A stretch of DNA of 64,000 bases from contig JAATFD010000048.1 in the NCBI GenBank assembly GCA_015655375.1, positions 1-64,000 of the forward strand, read 5' to 3'. The notes beneath the pieces are model-generated. The model ran no database searches. It was not told where the DNA came from and was given only the letters and a program-made list of their open reading frames with translations. Below, one piece after another: positions 1 to 10,000 of the stretch. The position numbers were made by a program, and so were the translations under genes. The stretch is from Actinomycetales bacterium (GTDB lineage Bacteria; Actinomycetota; Actinomycetes; Actinomycetales; Actinomycetaceae). Numbering within the stretch: position 1 is the stretch's first letter; each line of letters begins with the position of its first letter.

Positions 1-246
1 CAGCCACGTCCCCCGGATAGTCAACGGCACACACAGGACCAATAAACTGGCCCATGACGCGCACCCCTCTACGGTGTCGTCCACGCCCCCGGCTGTTAGC
101 GCAGCGCGGGGGTCCCTTGCCTCCCCAGCCTACCCACACCCCAATAGTGACCTAAATGGACAGCCCTTTAATAATGTCCATGCCTCAAGGAAAAACGTCT
201 CATTCGAAGAGCGTCCCTACGGCTTTCGCCAACAGACTGAAAAACT

Positions 247-1251
247 TTACCGCCCATGGCCATAGGCAATATGAGCGGAAAGCACCTTTACCATGGGACC
301 AAGCAACGACAACTCATCATCAGCAACATGAACATATTTGTCAAACAGGTCATCTGCACGTGCTGCACGCAGCCAGTACTCTCGATACAGATACACGCTC
401 GTCCTTCCGATGGGAACGTATCGATCAAAATACCGAAAGTCGACCGGTAGCCATGGCTTGTTCTGAGTCAAAAAATGTAAATTTCGAATGTCAGCCCGGC
501 CGTCTTCTCGAACTGGCGGGAGCGTTGTGATACGGACATTATAATTGGGGTCAATTTCTCGAACAGATAATAGGCCAGAACCCTCCAGGAAGGAAAACAC
601 TGCTTGTTCACTGTTCGTAATTAGTGGATCAAATGTAGAAAAAGCTACGTATTTCTCCACGAACTCAGAGTAAACGTTTCTCACACAGTAATCAGCGCAG
701 TTTACCGCAACGAACCCAACGTTAAAATATGTCGATTGAGCGATATCATATGTGACATCGATATTCGCAGCACGTATTGCATCCTCATCCAGGTGCTCTC
801 GCCGCAGATCAAGTTTGAACGTAACAGCGCTAAATGTCTCCGAAAACCCCTGCAAGTCCGCGAGATCGTATGGGGCGAGGCAAAGAAAATCAAAATCGCA
901 TTTAATTGCATACTTATAGTGCAAAGAATTTAAATATACCGGCATGCGCCAGTTATCAAAGACCTCAACGGGCCAGCGCCCCTCTGACATCTCTGGCAGA
1001 TCGTCCACTCCCACAAGATCGATCAACATAGCAGAGTCAACGAAGCAAATCCCTCTCCGTTTAAGAACTTCTGCCATATCCGGTTCCAGCTCAGATCCAA
1101 CGAAAGAGATGAAGTAATCGAATGGAAGATTGCTGTTATAACGTCGTAACGACTCAAACGTTACGAGAGCCGGGAAAAAAATCCGACTGTCTCCCGATAT
1201 ATAGACAGCTATTCTAGACTCGTCCACAGGGACCCCTTTAAGACTTCGCAA
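247..1251 (-). CDS. GT8-like glycosyltransferase
   Basis: The 334-residue protein has features of a GT-A fold glycosyltransferase of the GT8 kind. There is a CDFD segment at about residues 118-121 that can serve as the metal-binding DxD motif. A NVGFVAVN segment follows at about 177-184, resembling the NxG motif after DxD in family 8. No signal peptide or membrane segment is visible. It lies last in a leftward run of wall-polymer genes, 270 bases after the next gene, and probably adds a sugar to a cell-surface polymer in the cytoplasm. Base composition is clearly more AT-rich than most of the window, which suggests later acquisition. The donor and acceptor cannot be told from the sequence. 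The family assignment rests on short motifs only. Confidence 0.6.
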   Translation of the reverse strand: MRSLKGVPVDESRIAVYISGDSRIFFPALVTFESLRRYNSNLPFDYFISFVGSELEPDMAEVLKRRGICFVDSAMLIDLVGVDDLPEMSEGRWPVEVFDNWRMPVYLNSLHYKYAIKCDFDFLCLAPYDLADLQGFSETFSAVTFKLDLRREHLDEDAIRAANIDVTYDIAQSTYFNVGFVAVNCADYCVRNVYSEFVEKYVAFSTFDPLITNSEQAVFSFLEGSGLLSVREIDPNYNVRITTLPPVREDGRADIRNLHFLTQNKPWLPVDFRYFDRYVPIGRTSVYLYREYWLRAARADDLFDKYVHVADDELSLLGPMVKVLSAHIAYGHGR

Positions 1252-1521
1252 CTCAATGCATGGGCTTCAACAATGCATCGTCGTCGATCCAGTAAACGTC
1301 CAGCGGTGCACGAAGTAAGTGATTCCGACATCGATAAACGTGCCGAATCCAACGATTCAAAAATTCTACCACAGTACCAGATTTCCAGCAGCGAACGACA
1401 ACGTGAGCATTTTAGGATGCTAATCTGCTCATCGAGCGAGTAGCAATCGTTTCACATTCATTACCATACTTCGACGTTTATTCTCACAAAACTTCTTCGT
1501 TCAGCCTTAGAATTGCGCCTT

Positions 1522-2397
1522 CTACAAATCAACAGGACCGCGCGGCACTCGAAATCCCATCAATGCACAAACAACCAATGGCATCGTCGCCCACATTACA
1601 CTTCGCGCGACATCAGGATGACTTTTTATCCTGGGATCATCGAACGAAAAGAGAGAAGGTCTAATTTTGGCAATACTCTGCACAAAAGAGCATACACGTC
1701 CATATTGGGCCGATCTCCTCGACGTCAAAAAAATGCTGTAGTTAGCGCTTAAGTCATTATCGACATTATTTTGAACTTTTTCTGAGAGCCGATCGAAAAG
1801 AACGTCTTTGGAATCAAGGAATACGTTTCCAGACGTAAAGTGCAGATCAGACATCTCTATTTCATAATAAGAGTCTGACAGCACCGGATCAACCGCCACA
1901 AAATTCCAGCCAAAAGTTAACCCATGCAATACAGCACCTGTGGCACCCTTGGAGCAGCCTAGCAAACACACTCGAGAATCCGGAATATGGCGATCACGCG
2001 CAGTAGCAGAAATCAGAGACGAGATATCTTCTTGATTCGAGGGATCGTCCGCAGTGTTCGAATAAAACGAACCCTTGACTCCGCCTACATCAGCAACCCG
2101 TAGCATCACGCAATCGCCAGGTATCGCATTATGTGCATGCCGATAATTCTGGGTAAAATAGCGCCAAGGACTTCCTTCGTTTGGGTCTTTTGGCATCCCT
2201 GAGAATACTACTAATAGCCGTTTAGGAGCGTTATCCGATTCCTCGATTTTATAGAAGATGCCTCGATCTGAGACCTTCACGTCACCGTCCAAGACGGCCT
2301 TCCACAGCGTCGGTAGCCTATGACGATGCACAAAACGCGATTCGCCATCCACTGCCAGATAGTGCAAATAGCCATTTGCTGCTAGACAATCAACCAT
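1522..2397 (-). CDS. XcbB/CpsF-like capsule biosynthesis protein (start disturbed by an A8 tract)
   Basis: The 291-residue frame carries a nucleophile elbow GCSKG (Ser about 149) typical of alpha/beta-hydrolase-like proteins, in the arrangement of the XcbB/CpsF capsule family. The first in-frame ATG is at 2397, but the open frame continues upstream to about 2453. Just beyond, at 2463, an ATG is followed by eight A residues. With A8, translation from that ATG ends after six codons (MKKNLL). With A7 or A10 it would read MKKICSEDNLL and run straight into this frame. The gene is therefore either ON/OFF switchable, mildly broken, or affected by a sequencing indel. It sits between glycosyltransferase genes and probably helps make a surface polymer, but its enzymatic role is unknown. 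The region is AT-rich compared with the rest of the window. Confidence 0.6.
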   Translation of the reverse strand: MVDCLAANGYLHYLAVDGESRFVHRHRLPTLWKAVLDGDVKVSDRGIFYKIEESDNAPKRLLVVFSGMPKDPNEGSPWRYFTQNYRHAHNAIPGDCVMLRVADVGGVKGSFYSNTADDPSNQEDISSLISATARDRHIPDSRVCLLGCSKGATGAVLHGLTFGWNFVAVDPVLSDSYYEIEMSDLHFTSGNVFLDSKDVLFDRLSEKVQNNVDNDLSANYSIFLTSRRSAQYGRVCSFVQSIAKIRPSLFSFDDPRIKSHPDVARSVMWATMPLVVCALMGFRVPRGPVDL

Positions 2398-2453
2398 TTC
2401 ATGCGCACTTGAATCGGAGACAGCGATCCGCAGAAGATTGTCTTCAGAGCAAA

Positions 2454-2461
2454 TTTTTTTT
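2454..2461. repeat. Homopolymer A8 tract (T8 on the plus strand) immediately after an ATG
   Basis: Eight identical bases directly follow an ATG (minus strand, ATG at 2463-2461 side) at the 5' end of the XcbB/CpsF-like gene. Loss of one base or gain of two would fuse this ATG in frame to the downstream coding region. That is the geometry of slipped-strand phase variation. No good Shine-Dalgarno sequence is visible before this ATG. Confidence 0.7.
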
Positions 2462-2588
2462 CATTTTATTAACACGAAATTTGGCCCATTTTCTGAAGCG
2501 AGATTTGCGCGCGCATCTTCCGACAACGTACATTGTTGGCCGACCTCGATTTCGAGCGTTCCGGACCGATGAGAACTTTCGGTCGTAA

Positions 2589-5500
2589 TCATTTCTTACC
2601 CGTTTCGTTCTCCGCCGCATCTTCATTCACCGGAAGTGAACCCACAAAACGGGCGAATTCGTTCAGTGCCCTTTTGTTGTACGGGTCAAGATCAAAAGGT
2701 GTTCGGTCGGGATTCTCGAGCGAGCGCTTGCAATCCATGCCCAACTCCACGGGGTCAAACGTCGACACAATGCCGCGTCCCATCTCCACCGCCTCAGCAG
2801 ATCCTGGGACCGGTGTGCACACAATTGGAACGCCTAAAGCCATAGCCTCAAACAGTACCATTGGTTGGCCTTCGTGCATCGAGGTGAGCACGAACAAATC
2901 ACTAGATTCCACGGTCTTCATAGGATTAGCGACGAACCCCATGAAATGAACGCTTTCTGCAAGACCAAGTTCCACCGCCATAGATTTCAATGGACCTTCT
3001 CGAAGGCCTTGACCGAGAATCATCAGCTCTGCGCTCGGGTGCGTCCGACGAAAGCTCGAAAACATCTCAAGTAACAACTCATGATTCTTCTCTGGTGACA
3101 AGCGGCCCAAGCTAATTAATCGAGGATTTGCAGTGGGATAACGATCCCAGATATTCTCTCCGATTTCTGCCTTTTCGTGAATAGTATCAAAGTCAATGAG
3201 ATTGTGAACAACTGACGGATGTTGACGTAGAACGACACCTCGTGATGAAAATGCCTCAGCGTTTTCGGCGCTGATCGCGTCAGCCACCGAAGCGACGCCT
3301 CCAAATGATGCGCAATTCTGGAACAGTTCATTGAGATGAGCAAACTTCTCGTCTGCCTCCAGACCCATCTGATTGTGCAAGAAGACGCCACTTGTGCATC
3401 CGTTGGGGCAACCCCGAGAGAACAGTGAGTCCCAAAAACTGGAATAGCCTTCGAAATCGATGAACGTTACGTTTCGAGGTGTACCAAGCACCCTCCGGAA
3501 CTCACGTTGATAGGCGGAGTCCACCAGCCGAAGCAACTCCGCCGAAACTCGACCGCGATGACGGGTGAACTCTGCGATGGCGTAACGCTCTTCAGGAGTG
3601 GCCACCGTTTGTCCAGTACGTCCAAAGACTCTTACATGCTCAGGAAGCTCTTCCAGACCCTCTCGGCGCTCGTCGTGATCCACAACGTCATGAACGTTAA
3701 CGACAATCCCGAATGAGTATTCCCGCGGGTCGCACATGCGCATTAGGTTCAACATCGACGAACGAATCCCGTTGGGAATCAACGACTCTGCGAACACGAC
3801 GACCCGTGGCGCCGGGCCTACCTCATCGGCTGATCCCCTCGTGACGGCGCGTGTTTCAACCGACCGGTTTGCAACCAAGAGGTCGACGGCGCGACGCGAC
3901 GCATTGCCGTCCTCGGCACAGCAGAATTCCCGAGCCGATTTTATGTAAGTGGATCCCGGAACCCACAAGTGTTCCGAAAGCATTGCGACAAGATCGTCGA
4001 GGGTCGTGGCAACGTCGTCCAAGACGTCGGACGGCCGCATGTAGACACCACGCTCCGTCACGTATTCTTCGAGATCCGGCGCGTAACTGATCACACGGCG
4101 CCCTGTCGGAAGGAAGTCGAAGAGGAGACTTGAATAGTCCGTCACCAATACGTCGGTGCAAGTTAACACGTCGTAAGTGTCAATATCTGACGGAACAACG
4201 ATTGCGTCGACGTCCGTGTCACGCATGAGCTTCTCAGCCAGATGATGGGCACGGAAGAGAACCGTCACACCAGGGACGGCGGACATAGCGGAGATTGCTT
4301 CCATCGCGCCGTCAAGATCCATTTTCCGCTGATCATCCGATCCGCGCCACGTCGGCGCGTAAAAAACGATTCGTCCAGGTTCCTCAGGGTCCACCCCAAT
4401 GTCGAGCAGAACCCGCTTCCGGACTTCTTCATTGGCGCGGACCACGATATCAAGACGCGGCGAACCACCAATCGTTACCTCAGTACGAGCGAATCCATTA
4501 AGGTCGTAGTCATTGACCAGAGCATCTGCCGTATGCCGATTTGGCATGAAGAGACAAGTCGAATTCAACAGATTACGAGTGACATTTGCATGCTCAAGAA
4601 CACCGGTCCCGATTCGTTTCCCTAAGGTCTTCAGGGGAGTCCCATGCCAAGTGTTGAGATACTGTTGTCCATCGCGTCGTTGGAAATACTCCACGAACGA
4701 CGTGTTATTGACCAGAATCTCCGCAGTGGCCAGAACCCTGTCGTAGAGAACTGATCCGTACTCCAGCAAAATCGTTCTACCGTCATTGACCAATCTCTCC
4801 GACACCGTCGCTCCCGGTGCCACCGTCCAATAAAACCGGCTATCGGCGAAACGCGAGTCCTGGCGCATCTCCTCGTAGATTGCCAAAGGACTGTCAGACG
4901 TCTTTGTCCCCCAAAACGACTCGAAGAGAACGATGTGAGGATCGACTGGGAATCGACTGCAATACTCGGCGTACCGAAGCCTGCGCCGATCAAAACTGGA
5001 ACGGATCGCTTTCTTCAAATCAAGACCATCGGGACGCTCAAACTCCCGTGCATCCATCAGCGCGTGACAAGCTCGTTCTTTCTCACCACATTTCCACAAG
5101 GACACGGCAGCCTCACAGGAAATCTGCTTGTTCGGTGTAGCACGTGCCTGAAGATGTTTGGAATAAAGCTCAGCCGCCTCATGTTCATGCTGTTGACTCG
5201 CCGCAGCACGAGCCTGTTCAAGCCATAACTGGACTGGATTTTCGAGAGAAACTTCCGAAGCGGAAAATGTCTTGATCCTGGCCGTCAGCGCCGCACTGGC
5301 GAGACGATCCGACAACGCCATCCCGCCACCATTAGACCGAGTCTTGTCGACCGTATCGTCGACAGACACCGCCGTCTGCATCGAAGCCAGTTCCTCGAAA
5401 ACGTCAAGAGAAACTGAACGCTGAGCCCATGCGGCTAAAGCACCAAACGCAGAATCCAGATTGCCAAGACGGAGCTGGCAAACCCCCATTCGGTAGAACC

Positions 5501-6458
5501 AATTCCATTGCTTGTTCCCACCCAGCGAAAGTGCACGCGCATAGGCGTCGGCAGCCTCTTCATATGCACCTATACGCTCAAGCGCGTGGGCATATTTATA
5601 GTTCCAATAGTGTCGGTCTCCGCCGTGCAGTGTCAGAGCCCGCCTGTACCATGGAATCGACTCATTCCACAGATATTGACGATCCAACGCATAGGCCACA
5701 CCAAATGCGACTTCAGGAGTCCGTTGTCCCCGTTGCCACGAGAGGGTGTACAGCTCCTGCGCGCTCGGCCACTCGTTTTCGCGCTCTGCGAAGTGCCCAG
5801 CACCCCGAGCTTTCACCAAGTCGTCCGAAGACTCTTCGGCTATCGGTTGCAGGAGTGACCACGCCTTTGAGGGGTTCCCTAACTCGATCTCGGTACGAGC
5901 CAAAAGGGTTACATCCTCGTCCTTGAGCTTTTCTTGCTCCTTGAGTCTGCTAAGCACCTTCTCCGCAGGAAGAAACTGATCCATGCAAAAAAGGACTCGT
6001 GCATACGCGAGCTGAACGGGCATGTCCGTACACGCATCGGCGGCGGCCTTCAGAAGGTCACGCCGACGCCACTGCGGAAGACGCGACGGGATCACTCCGG
6101 CGAGGGCTTTACCTGCACGATCGTGAGTAGGATCGATCGACAGGCACGTCTCAAAATCGCTCAGCGCCCCCATTTTGTCTCCCAGTTCCCGACGACATAC
6201 TCCACTGCGGTAAAACCACTCTCCGTGGCTCGAGTCCAACGCGATCGCACGTTCATACAACGATAGAGCTCGATCGTATTGCTTCTTTTTTTCGACGATG
6301 AAACCCAGGCGTTCAGTCCATGCTGCGTTGCCTGGTTCGCGCGACACAGCAGAGGTTACCCACTTCTCGGCCTCTTCAAGGTCACTGTTTTGCAGAGCCT
6401 TATTTCCCATCTTGTACGAAAGCACCGACAGGGTACGGCCAGCCGACAAGTCCTTCAA
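2589..6458 (-). CDS. TPR-CDP-glycerol glycerophosphotransferase-GT4 fusion protein
   Basis: This 1289-residue three-part protein begins with tetratricopeptide-like repeats (about residues 10-430, with units such as AWTERLGF and WFYRSGVCRRELGD). The middle (about 510-870) is a TagF-type glycerophosphotransferase. It has WHGTPLK near 603, YAPTWRG, RAHH and TDYSSLLFDF near 776, which are the hallmark motifs of enzymes that transfer glycerol phosphate from CDP-glycerol to teichoic-acid chains. The C-terminal part (about 930-1270) is a GT-B glycosyltransferase of family 4, with GRLSPEKN near 1119 and HEGQPMVLFEAMALG near 1200. There is no signal peptide, so it works on the cytoplasmic membrane face. 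TagD, encoded just upstream, would supply CDP-glycerol. The fusion suggests that glycerol phosphate and a sugar are added alternately by one polypeptide held on a scaffold. The exact polymer is inferred. Confidence 0.88.
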   Translation of the reverse strand: MKDLSAGRTLSVLSYKMGNKALQNSDLEEAEKWVTSAVSREPGNAAWTERLGFIVEKKKQYDRALSLYERAIALDSSHGEWFYRSGVCRRELGDKMGALSDFETCLSIDPTHDRAGKALAGVIPSRLPQWRRRDLLKAAADACTDMPVQLAYARVLFCMDQFLPAEKVLSRLKEQEKLKDEDVTLLARTEIELGNPSKAWSLLQPIAEESSDDLVKARGAGHFAERENEWPSAQELYTLSWQRGQRTPEVAFGVAYALDRQYLWNESIPWYRRALTLHGGDRHYWNYKYAHALERIGAYEEAADAYARALSLGGNKQWNWFYRMGVCQLRLGNLDSAFGALAAWAQRSVSLDVFEELASMQTAVSVDDTVDKTRSNGGGMALSDRLASAALTARIKTFSASEVSLENPVQLWLEQARAAASQQHEHEAAELYSKHLQARATPNKQISCEAAVSLWKCGEKERACHALMDAREFERPDGLDLKKAIRSSFDRRRLRYAEYCSRFPVDPHIVLFESFWGTKTSDSPLAIYEEMRQDSRFADSRFYWTVAPGATVSERLVNDGRTILLEYGSVLYDRVLATAEILVNNTSFVEYFQRRDGQQYLNTWHGTPLKTLGKRIGTGVLEHANVTRNLLNSTCLFMPNRHTADALVNDYDLNGFARTEVTIGGSPRLDIVVRANEEVRKRVLLDIGVDPEEPGRIVFYAPTWRGSDDQRKMDLDGAMEAISAMSAVPGVTVLFRAHHLAEKLMRDTDVDAIVVPSDIDTYDVLTCTDVLVTDYSSLLFDFLPTGRRVISYAPDLEEYVTERGVYMRPSDVLDDVATTLDDLVAMLSEHLWVPGSTYIKSAREFCCAEDGNASRRAVDLLVANRSVETRAVTRGSADEVGPAPRVVVFAESLIPNGIRSSMLNLMRMCDPREYSFGIVVNVHDVVDHDERREGLEELPEHVRVFGRTGQTVATPEERYAIAEFTRHRGRVSAELLRLVDSAYQREFRRVLGTPRNVTFIDFEGYSSFWDSLFSRGCPNGCTSGVFLHNQMGLEADEKFAHLNELFQNCASFGGVASVADAISAENAEAFSSRGVVLRQHPSVVHNLIDFDTIHEKAEIGENIWDRYPTANPRLISLGRLSPEKNHELLLEMFSSFRRTHPSAELMILGQGLREGPLKSMAVELGLAESVHFMGFVANPMKTVESSDLFVLTSMHEGQPMVLFEAMALGVPIVCTPVPGSAEAVEMGRGIVSTFDPVELGMDCKRSLENPDRTPFDLDPYNKRALNEFARFVGSLPVNEDAAENETGKK

Positions 6459-6543
6459 GAGTCCTCCAATTCGTTTTTCAGGCCGGACCGACCGACCAAA
6501 ACCTTGTATCTTTATTTCTTCTACACGGAGCAGACGCTTCGTA

Positions 6544-6933
6544 TCACCGCGTCAGCAAATCCTGCTTGATCTGCGTCGTCGAGATCTCCGGTGTCCTCGG
6601 CAGGTACACGACCTCGCAGTAGGGCTTGAGAAAGTCGAACTTCCCCGTCCAGTCGTCACCCATGACGAACGTGTCGACGTGATAGTTCTGGACATCGTCC
6701 ACCTTCTGCTCCCACGCCTCTTCAGGAATCACCAAGTCCACGTAGCGGATCGCTTCAAGCATTCGCTTGCGATCACCCCACGAGAAGTAGGCACGCTTGT
6801 CCTTGCCCGCATTGAACTCATCGGTCGACAAGGCGACGATCAGGTAGTCACCTTGTTCTTTCGCCCTCCTCAGTAACTCGATGTGACCATAGTGCAGCAG
6901 GTCGAAAGTTCCGTAGGTGATGACGCGCTTCAT
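6544..6933 (-). CDS. tagD: Glycerol-3-phosphate cytidylyltransferase
   Basis: This enzyme makes CDP-glycerol from CTP and glycerol 3-phosphate for teichoic-acid-like polymers. The 129-residue length equals that of the classical TagD. It starts MKRVITYGTFDLLHYGHI, with the nucleotidyltransferase HxGH motif (HYGH) and the GTFD segment. The C-terminal RTPEISTTQIK matches the second conserved motif of the family. An upstream in-frame start at 7014 would add 27 residues unlike the family and overlap the preceding gene, so I chose the ATG at 6933. It is encoded between two glycerophosphotransferase-domain proteins, its expected users. Confidence 0.95.
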   Translation of the reverse strand: MKRVITYGTFDLLHYGHIELLRRAKEQGDYLIVALSTDEFNAGKDKRAYFSWGDRKRMLEAIRYVDLVIPEEAWEQKVDDVQNYHVDTFVMGDDWTGKFDFLKPYCEVVYLPRTPEISTTQIKQDLLTR

Positions 6934-7010
6934 GGGTACTCGACTTTCCGATTCTCGCTGGTGATGGCTACCGGCCATTGTTGGCGGGACCGAGACTGTG
7001 CCAGACTCAA

Positions 7011-10000
7011 TCATGGACGAACAGCACCCGCCTGCGAAACAGATCCGTCCATTTCATGGAATGCTCCTTCACGAGTCTTGTTTACTTGCGATGCTTCCGA
7101 TGGCTTGTGAATGGCAATCCATCGACGGATCCACTCGAGGTTCTCCCTGATCGGATCCGCATCGACGTCCGGCGGTGTGCGCTCTCGCGCCAGGATCTCT
7201 TGGACCTCCCGACCCAAGGAGTCCTGGTCCCGAGTGAGTGGCCACGGCCACTCCCCCGGCCACTTCCCATAGAACCCTCGCTCGACGTCTCGGTACCACT
7301 CCAGGTCGGGAGCGAAGATCAGGCCCGGTCTTCCCGTCAGCGCGTAGTCGAAGAAGATCGAGGAATAGTCCGACACCAGCACATCAGCGATCAGCATCAG
7401 GTCCTCGACGCTCGGATACGCCCCGACGTCCAGGACTCCCTCCCCGTGAGCGTGGAGACCATTCATATGGTGGGAGCGCACCAGCACTCGTGCCCGCGTG
7501 CGCCGGGCCAGCTCGGCGGGATCCAGCAGGGTCGCCAACGCGGATTCCCCCTCGGATGCGCGCATCCCCTCTCGCCAGGTCGGGGCGTAGAGCACCACGC
7601 GTTCGTCCTTGTCGATGCCCAGATGTGAGCGAACCTCACGGGCTCGCGCCTCTCCGCCTAACAGGCCGACGTTGCGGGGCTGCTCCCCCACTCGGACCTC
7701 GCCCGTGTAGCGGGTCGACGAGCAGAGGTCGCGCGCCGCCTGCTCCGTCTGGGCCAACAGCAGGTTCCATTGACCGACCTGGCGGCGCATGAGCCGTCGG
7801 TAGGTCAAGGGGATGAAACGCGTCGGCGCGTCGAAGAGGAGCCGTTTGATGGGCGTGCCGTGCCAAGTCTGGAGGATCGCTTGTCCGGGCTGCTTCTGGA
7901 ACCACTGAGGGAAGTTGTTGTTCGTGACCAGGACGCGGGCGCTTCGCACGATCTCGAACCAGGCACGGGTGCCGATGACCAGCGGCGTTGTCCCAGGGGG
8001 AACGCTGACCGTTCCGTCGACGACCGACCACCACAGAGGTACGTCGACGCCATGGGTCTGCAGGTCAGCGCAGATCGCGCCCGGGTTGTCGGCGCTGGAC
8101 ATCCCGTTGAAGGATTCGAAAAGGATGCCGTCGCGAAGCGGAGGCGGCGTGGCCTCAATCAACCGCTGGCGGCCGAACCGTGAGCGCTCGGCGGGGGCCA
8201 GCGGAGCACCGATGGTCAGACCGAGCAATCCCCCATGCTTCGGGGAGACACGGACCGAACGCACGGACCCGAACAGGTAGGCCTCCTCGGAGCGCATCGC
8301 GTGACCCGCCCGGCACCAGCCGGGAGCGTCCCGGCCCTCGGGCAGGGACCACCGCAGGAAATACCCGCCGGGGACCAGGTCCGCGTCAGCCAGGTCAAAG
8401 CTCGTCTGCCATTGGCCGCCGATCGTCTCCTCGGCGCTGCCGACGACCGTGGCCGTCGACGACACGAGGCAGACCCGGGGTGTCCATCCCTGTGGGGAGA
8501 CCCGGCCCGTGGCGACCAAGCAGTTCCCCTCCAGGAACGCCCCGTCGACCGTGACACGGCGGGCTCGTTGCTCGATCGCCGCGAATCCGTCGGAGCTGGG
8601 GCAGGCACGGACCGCCCATGCGCGTTCCGGATGAGCGGATTTGTCCCACATGACGGGAACCTCGTCCGGGCGCGTACCGTTGCCGTGGTGCACGCCAGGG
8701 TCACCCACGACGATGCGCCAGACCCGCTCACCGGTGTATTGGCGCTCAGAACCTAGGGGTTCAAGGTCAACGGAGGCCTGGAGGTGGCCGTCGCGCAGCG
8801 CGACTTCGGCGGGCAGGCGCTCGCTCCCGCGCACCAGAGTGACGGGCAGGACGTCGGTGAGCGCGACGGCGTCTGCGGCCTCGGCCGCGATGTCGAAACT
8901 GATCGCGGTGGCTCCCCCGCGGGCGCCGACCAGACGGTAGGGCGAGCGCGCGCAGCGGACAAACTCGGTGCACCCGTTCGCGTCTGCCCGACACACGAAG
9001 CGCGGGTCTCCCAGGGGGCCGACGCGGAAGCTGTGGGCCGTGGCCGCCTCCGGGAGCATCGCGGAGACGGTGTGCCCCGCGATAGACAACGTCACGCGCA
9101 CGCGCTGGCTCGCCACGTCGAGCAGGTCCAGACTGGCGCGGAACCCGGAGTGGAGGTACGTGCGCCACGGGTCGTTCGCCCAGTAGTCGGTGAGCGCAGA
9201 GTCCTCGAGGGTGACTGCGTGCGCGGGGCGGCTGGTCCCGTCAGCGGCGACGACCTCGACGATCGGAGAGCCGTCGAGAGCCTGGGGGTCGACGCCGGGG
9301 ATGTGCGCATCGGCGGAGATCGTGCAGGTCGCTGCGTCCGTCCAGGAGATCCGGTGGGTCGAGCATTCAACGCGCAGATCATCCGGTGAGATCGCGCGGA
9401 TGAAGTCGGGCACGGGCGCAATGCGGTCGAGGACGGGGACGGCGGCGATCAGTTCGCCGCGGGGCGTGGCGGCATTGGTGGGAGCGGGTTGGCCGGCGGG
9501 GACGAGCTCGATCGGGACGGCGGTCGTGTCCTCCAAGCGGGACCCGAGGACCTCCTCCAGATCTTCCTGGGAGGACCGCGCGAGTGTCCAGGCGACCAGA
9601 CGGTCTTGGACGGGGATCATCGTCCACGTCTGCTCGTCGGCCTTCTCGGCCAGCGCGCGGGCCCCCTCGCGCAGCACCCGGGTGTAATCGGCTCCGACGG
9701 AGGGCACGTTGAGCGCATACATGACAAGGTCACGGCCCAGCCAGTTCGCGATCAGGCGACGGCGAACGGGAAGCGGGGCGCTGGGGGCGACCTCGGCCCA
9801 CATGCGACGGATGATCGTCAGGCGGTCGCGAAGGTCCTCGATGCGGGACTTTGACTGAGAGCGAGAGTCTCGGCTCTCAGGCAGGCGCCAGGAATAGACG
9901 TCGCGGGCCAAGACGTCGAAGGCGCGGGCGTGTAGGGCAGCGCGCAGGGTCGGTTCCTGGTCCTCGTAGTTGACGTCCTCGGGGATGGCGCCAACTGACG

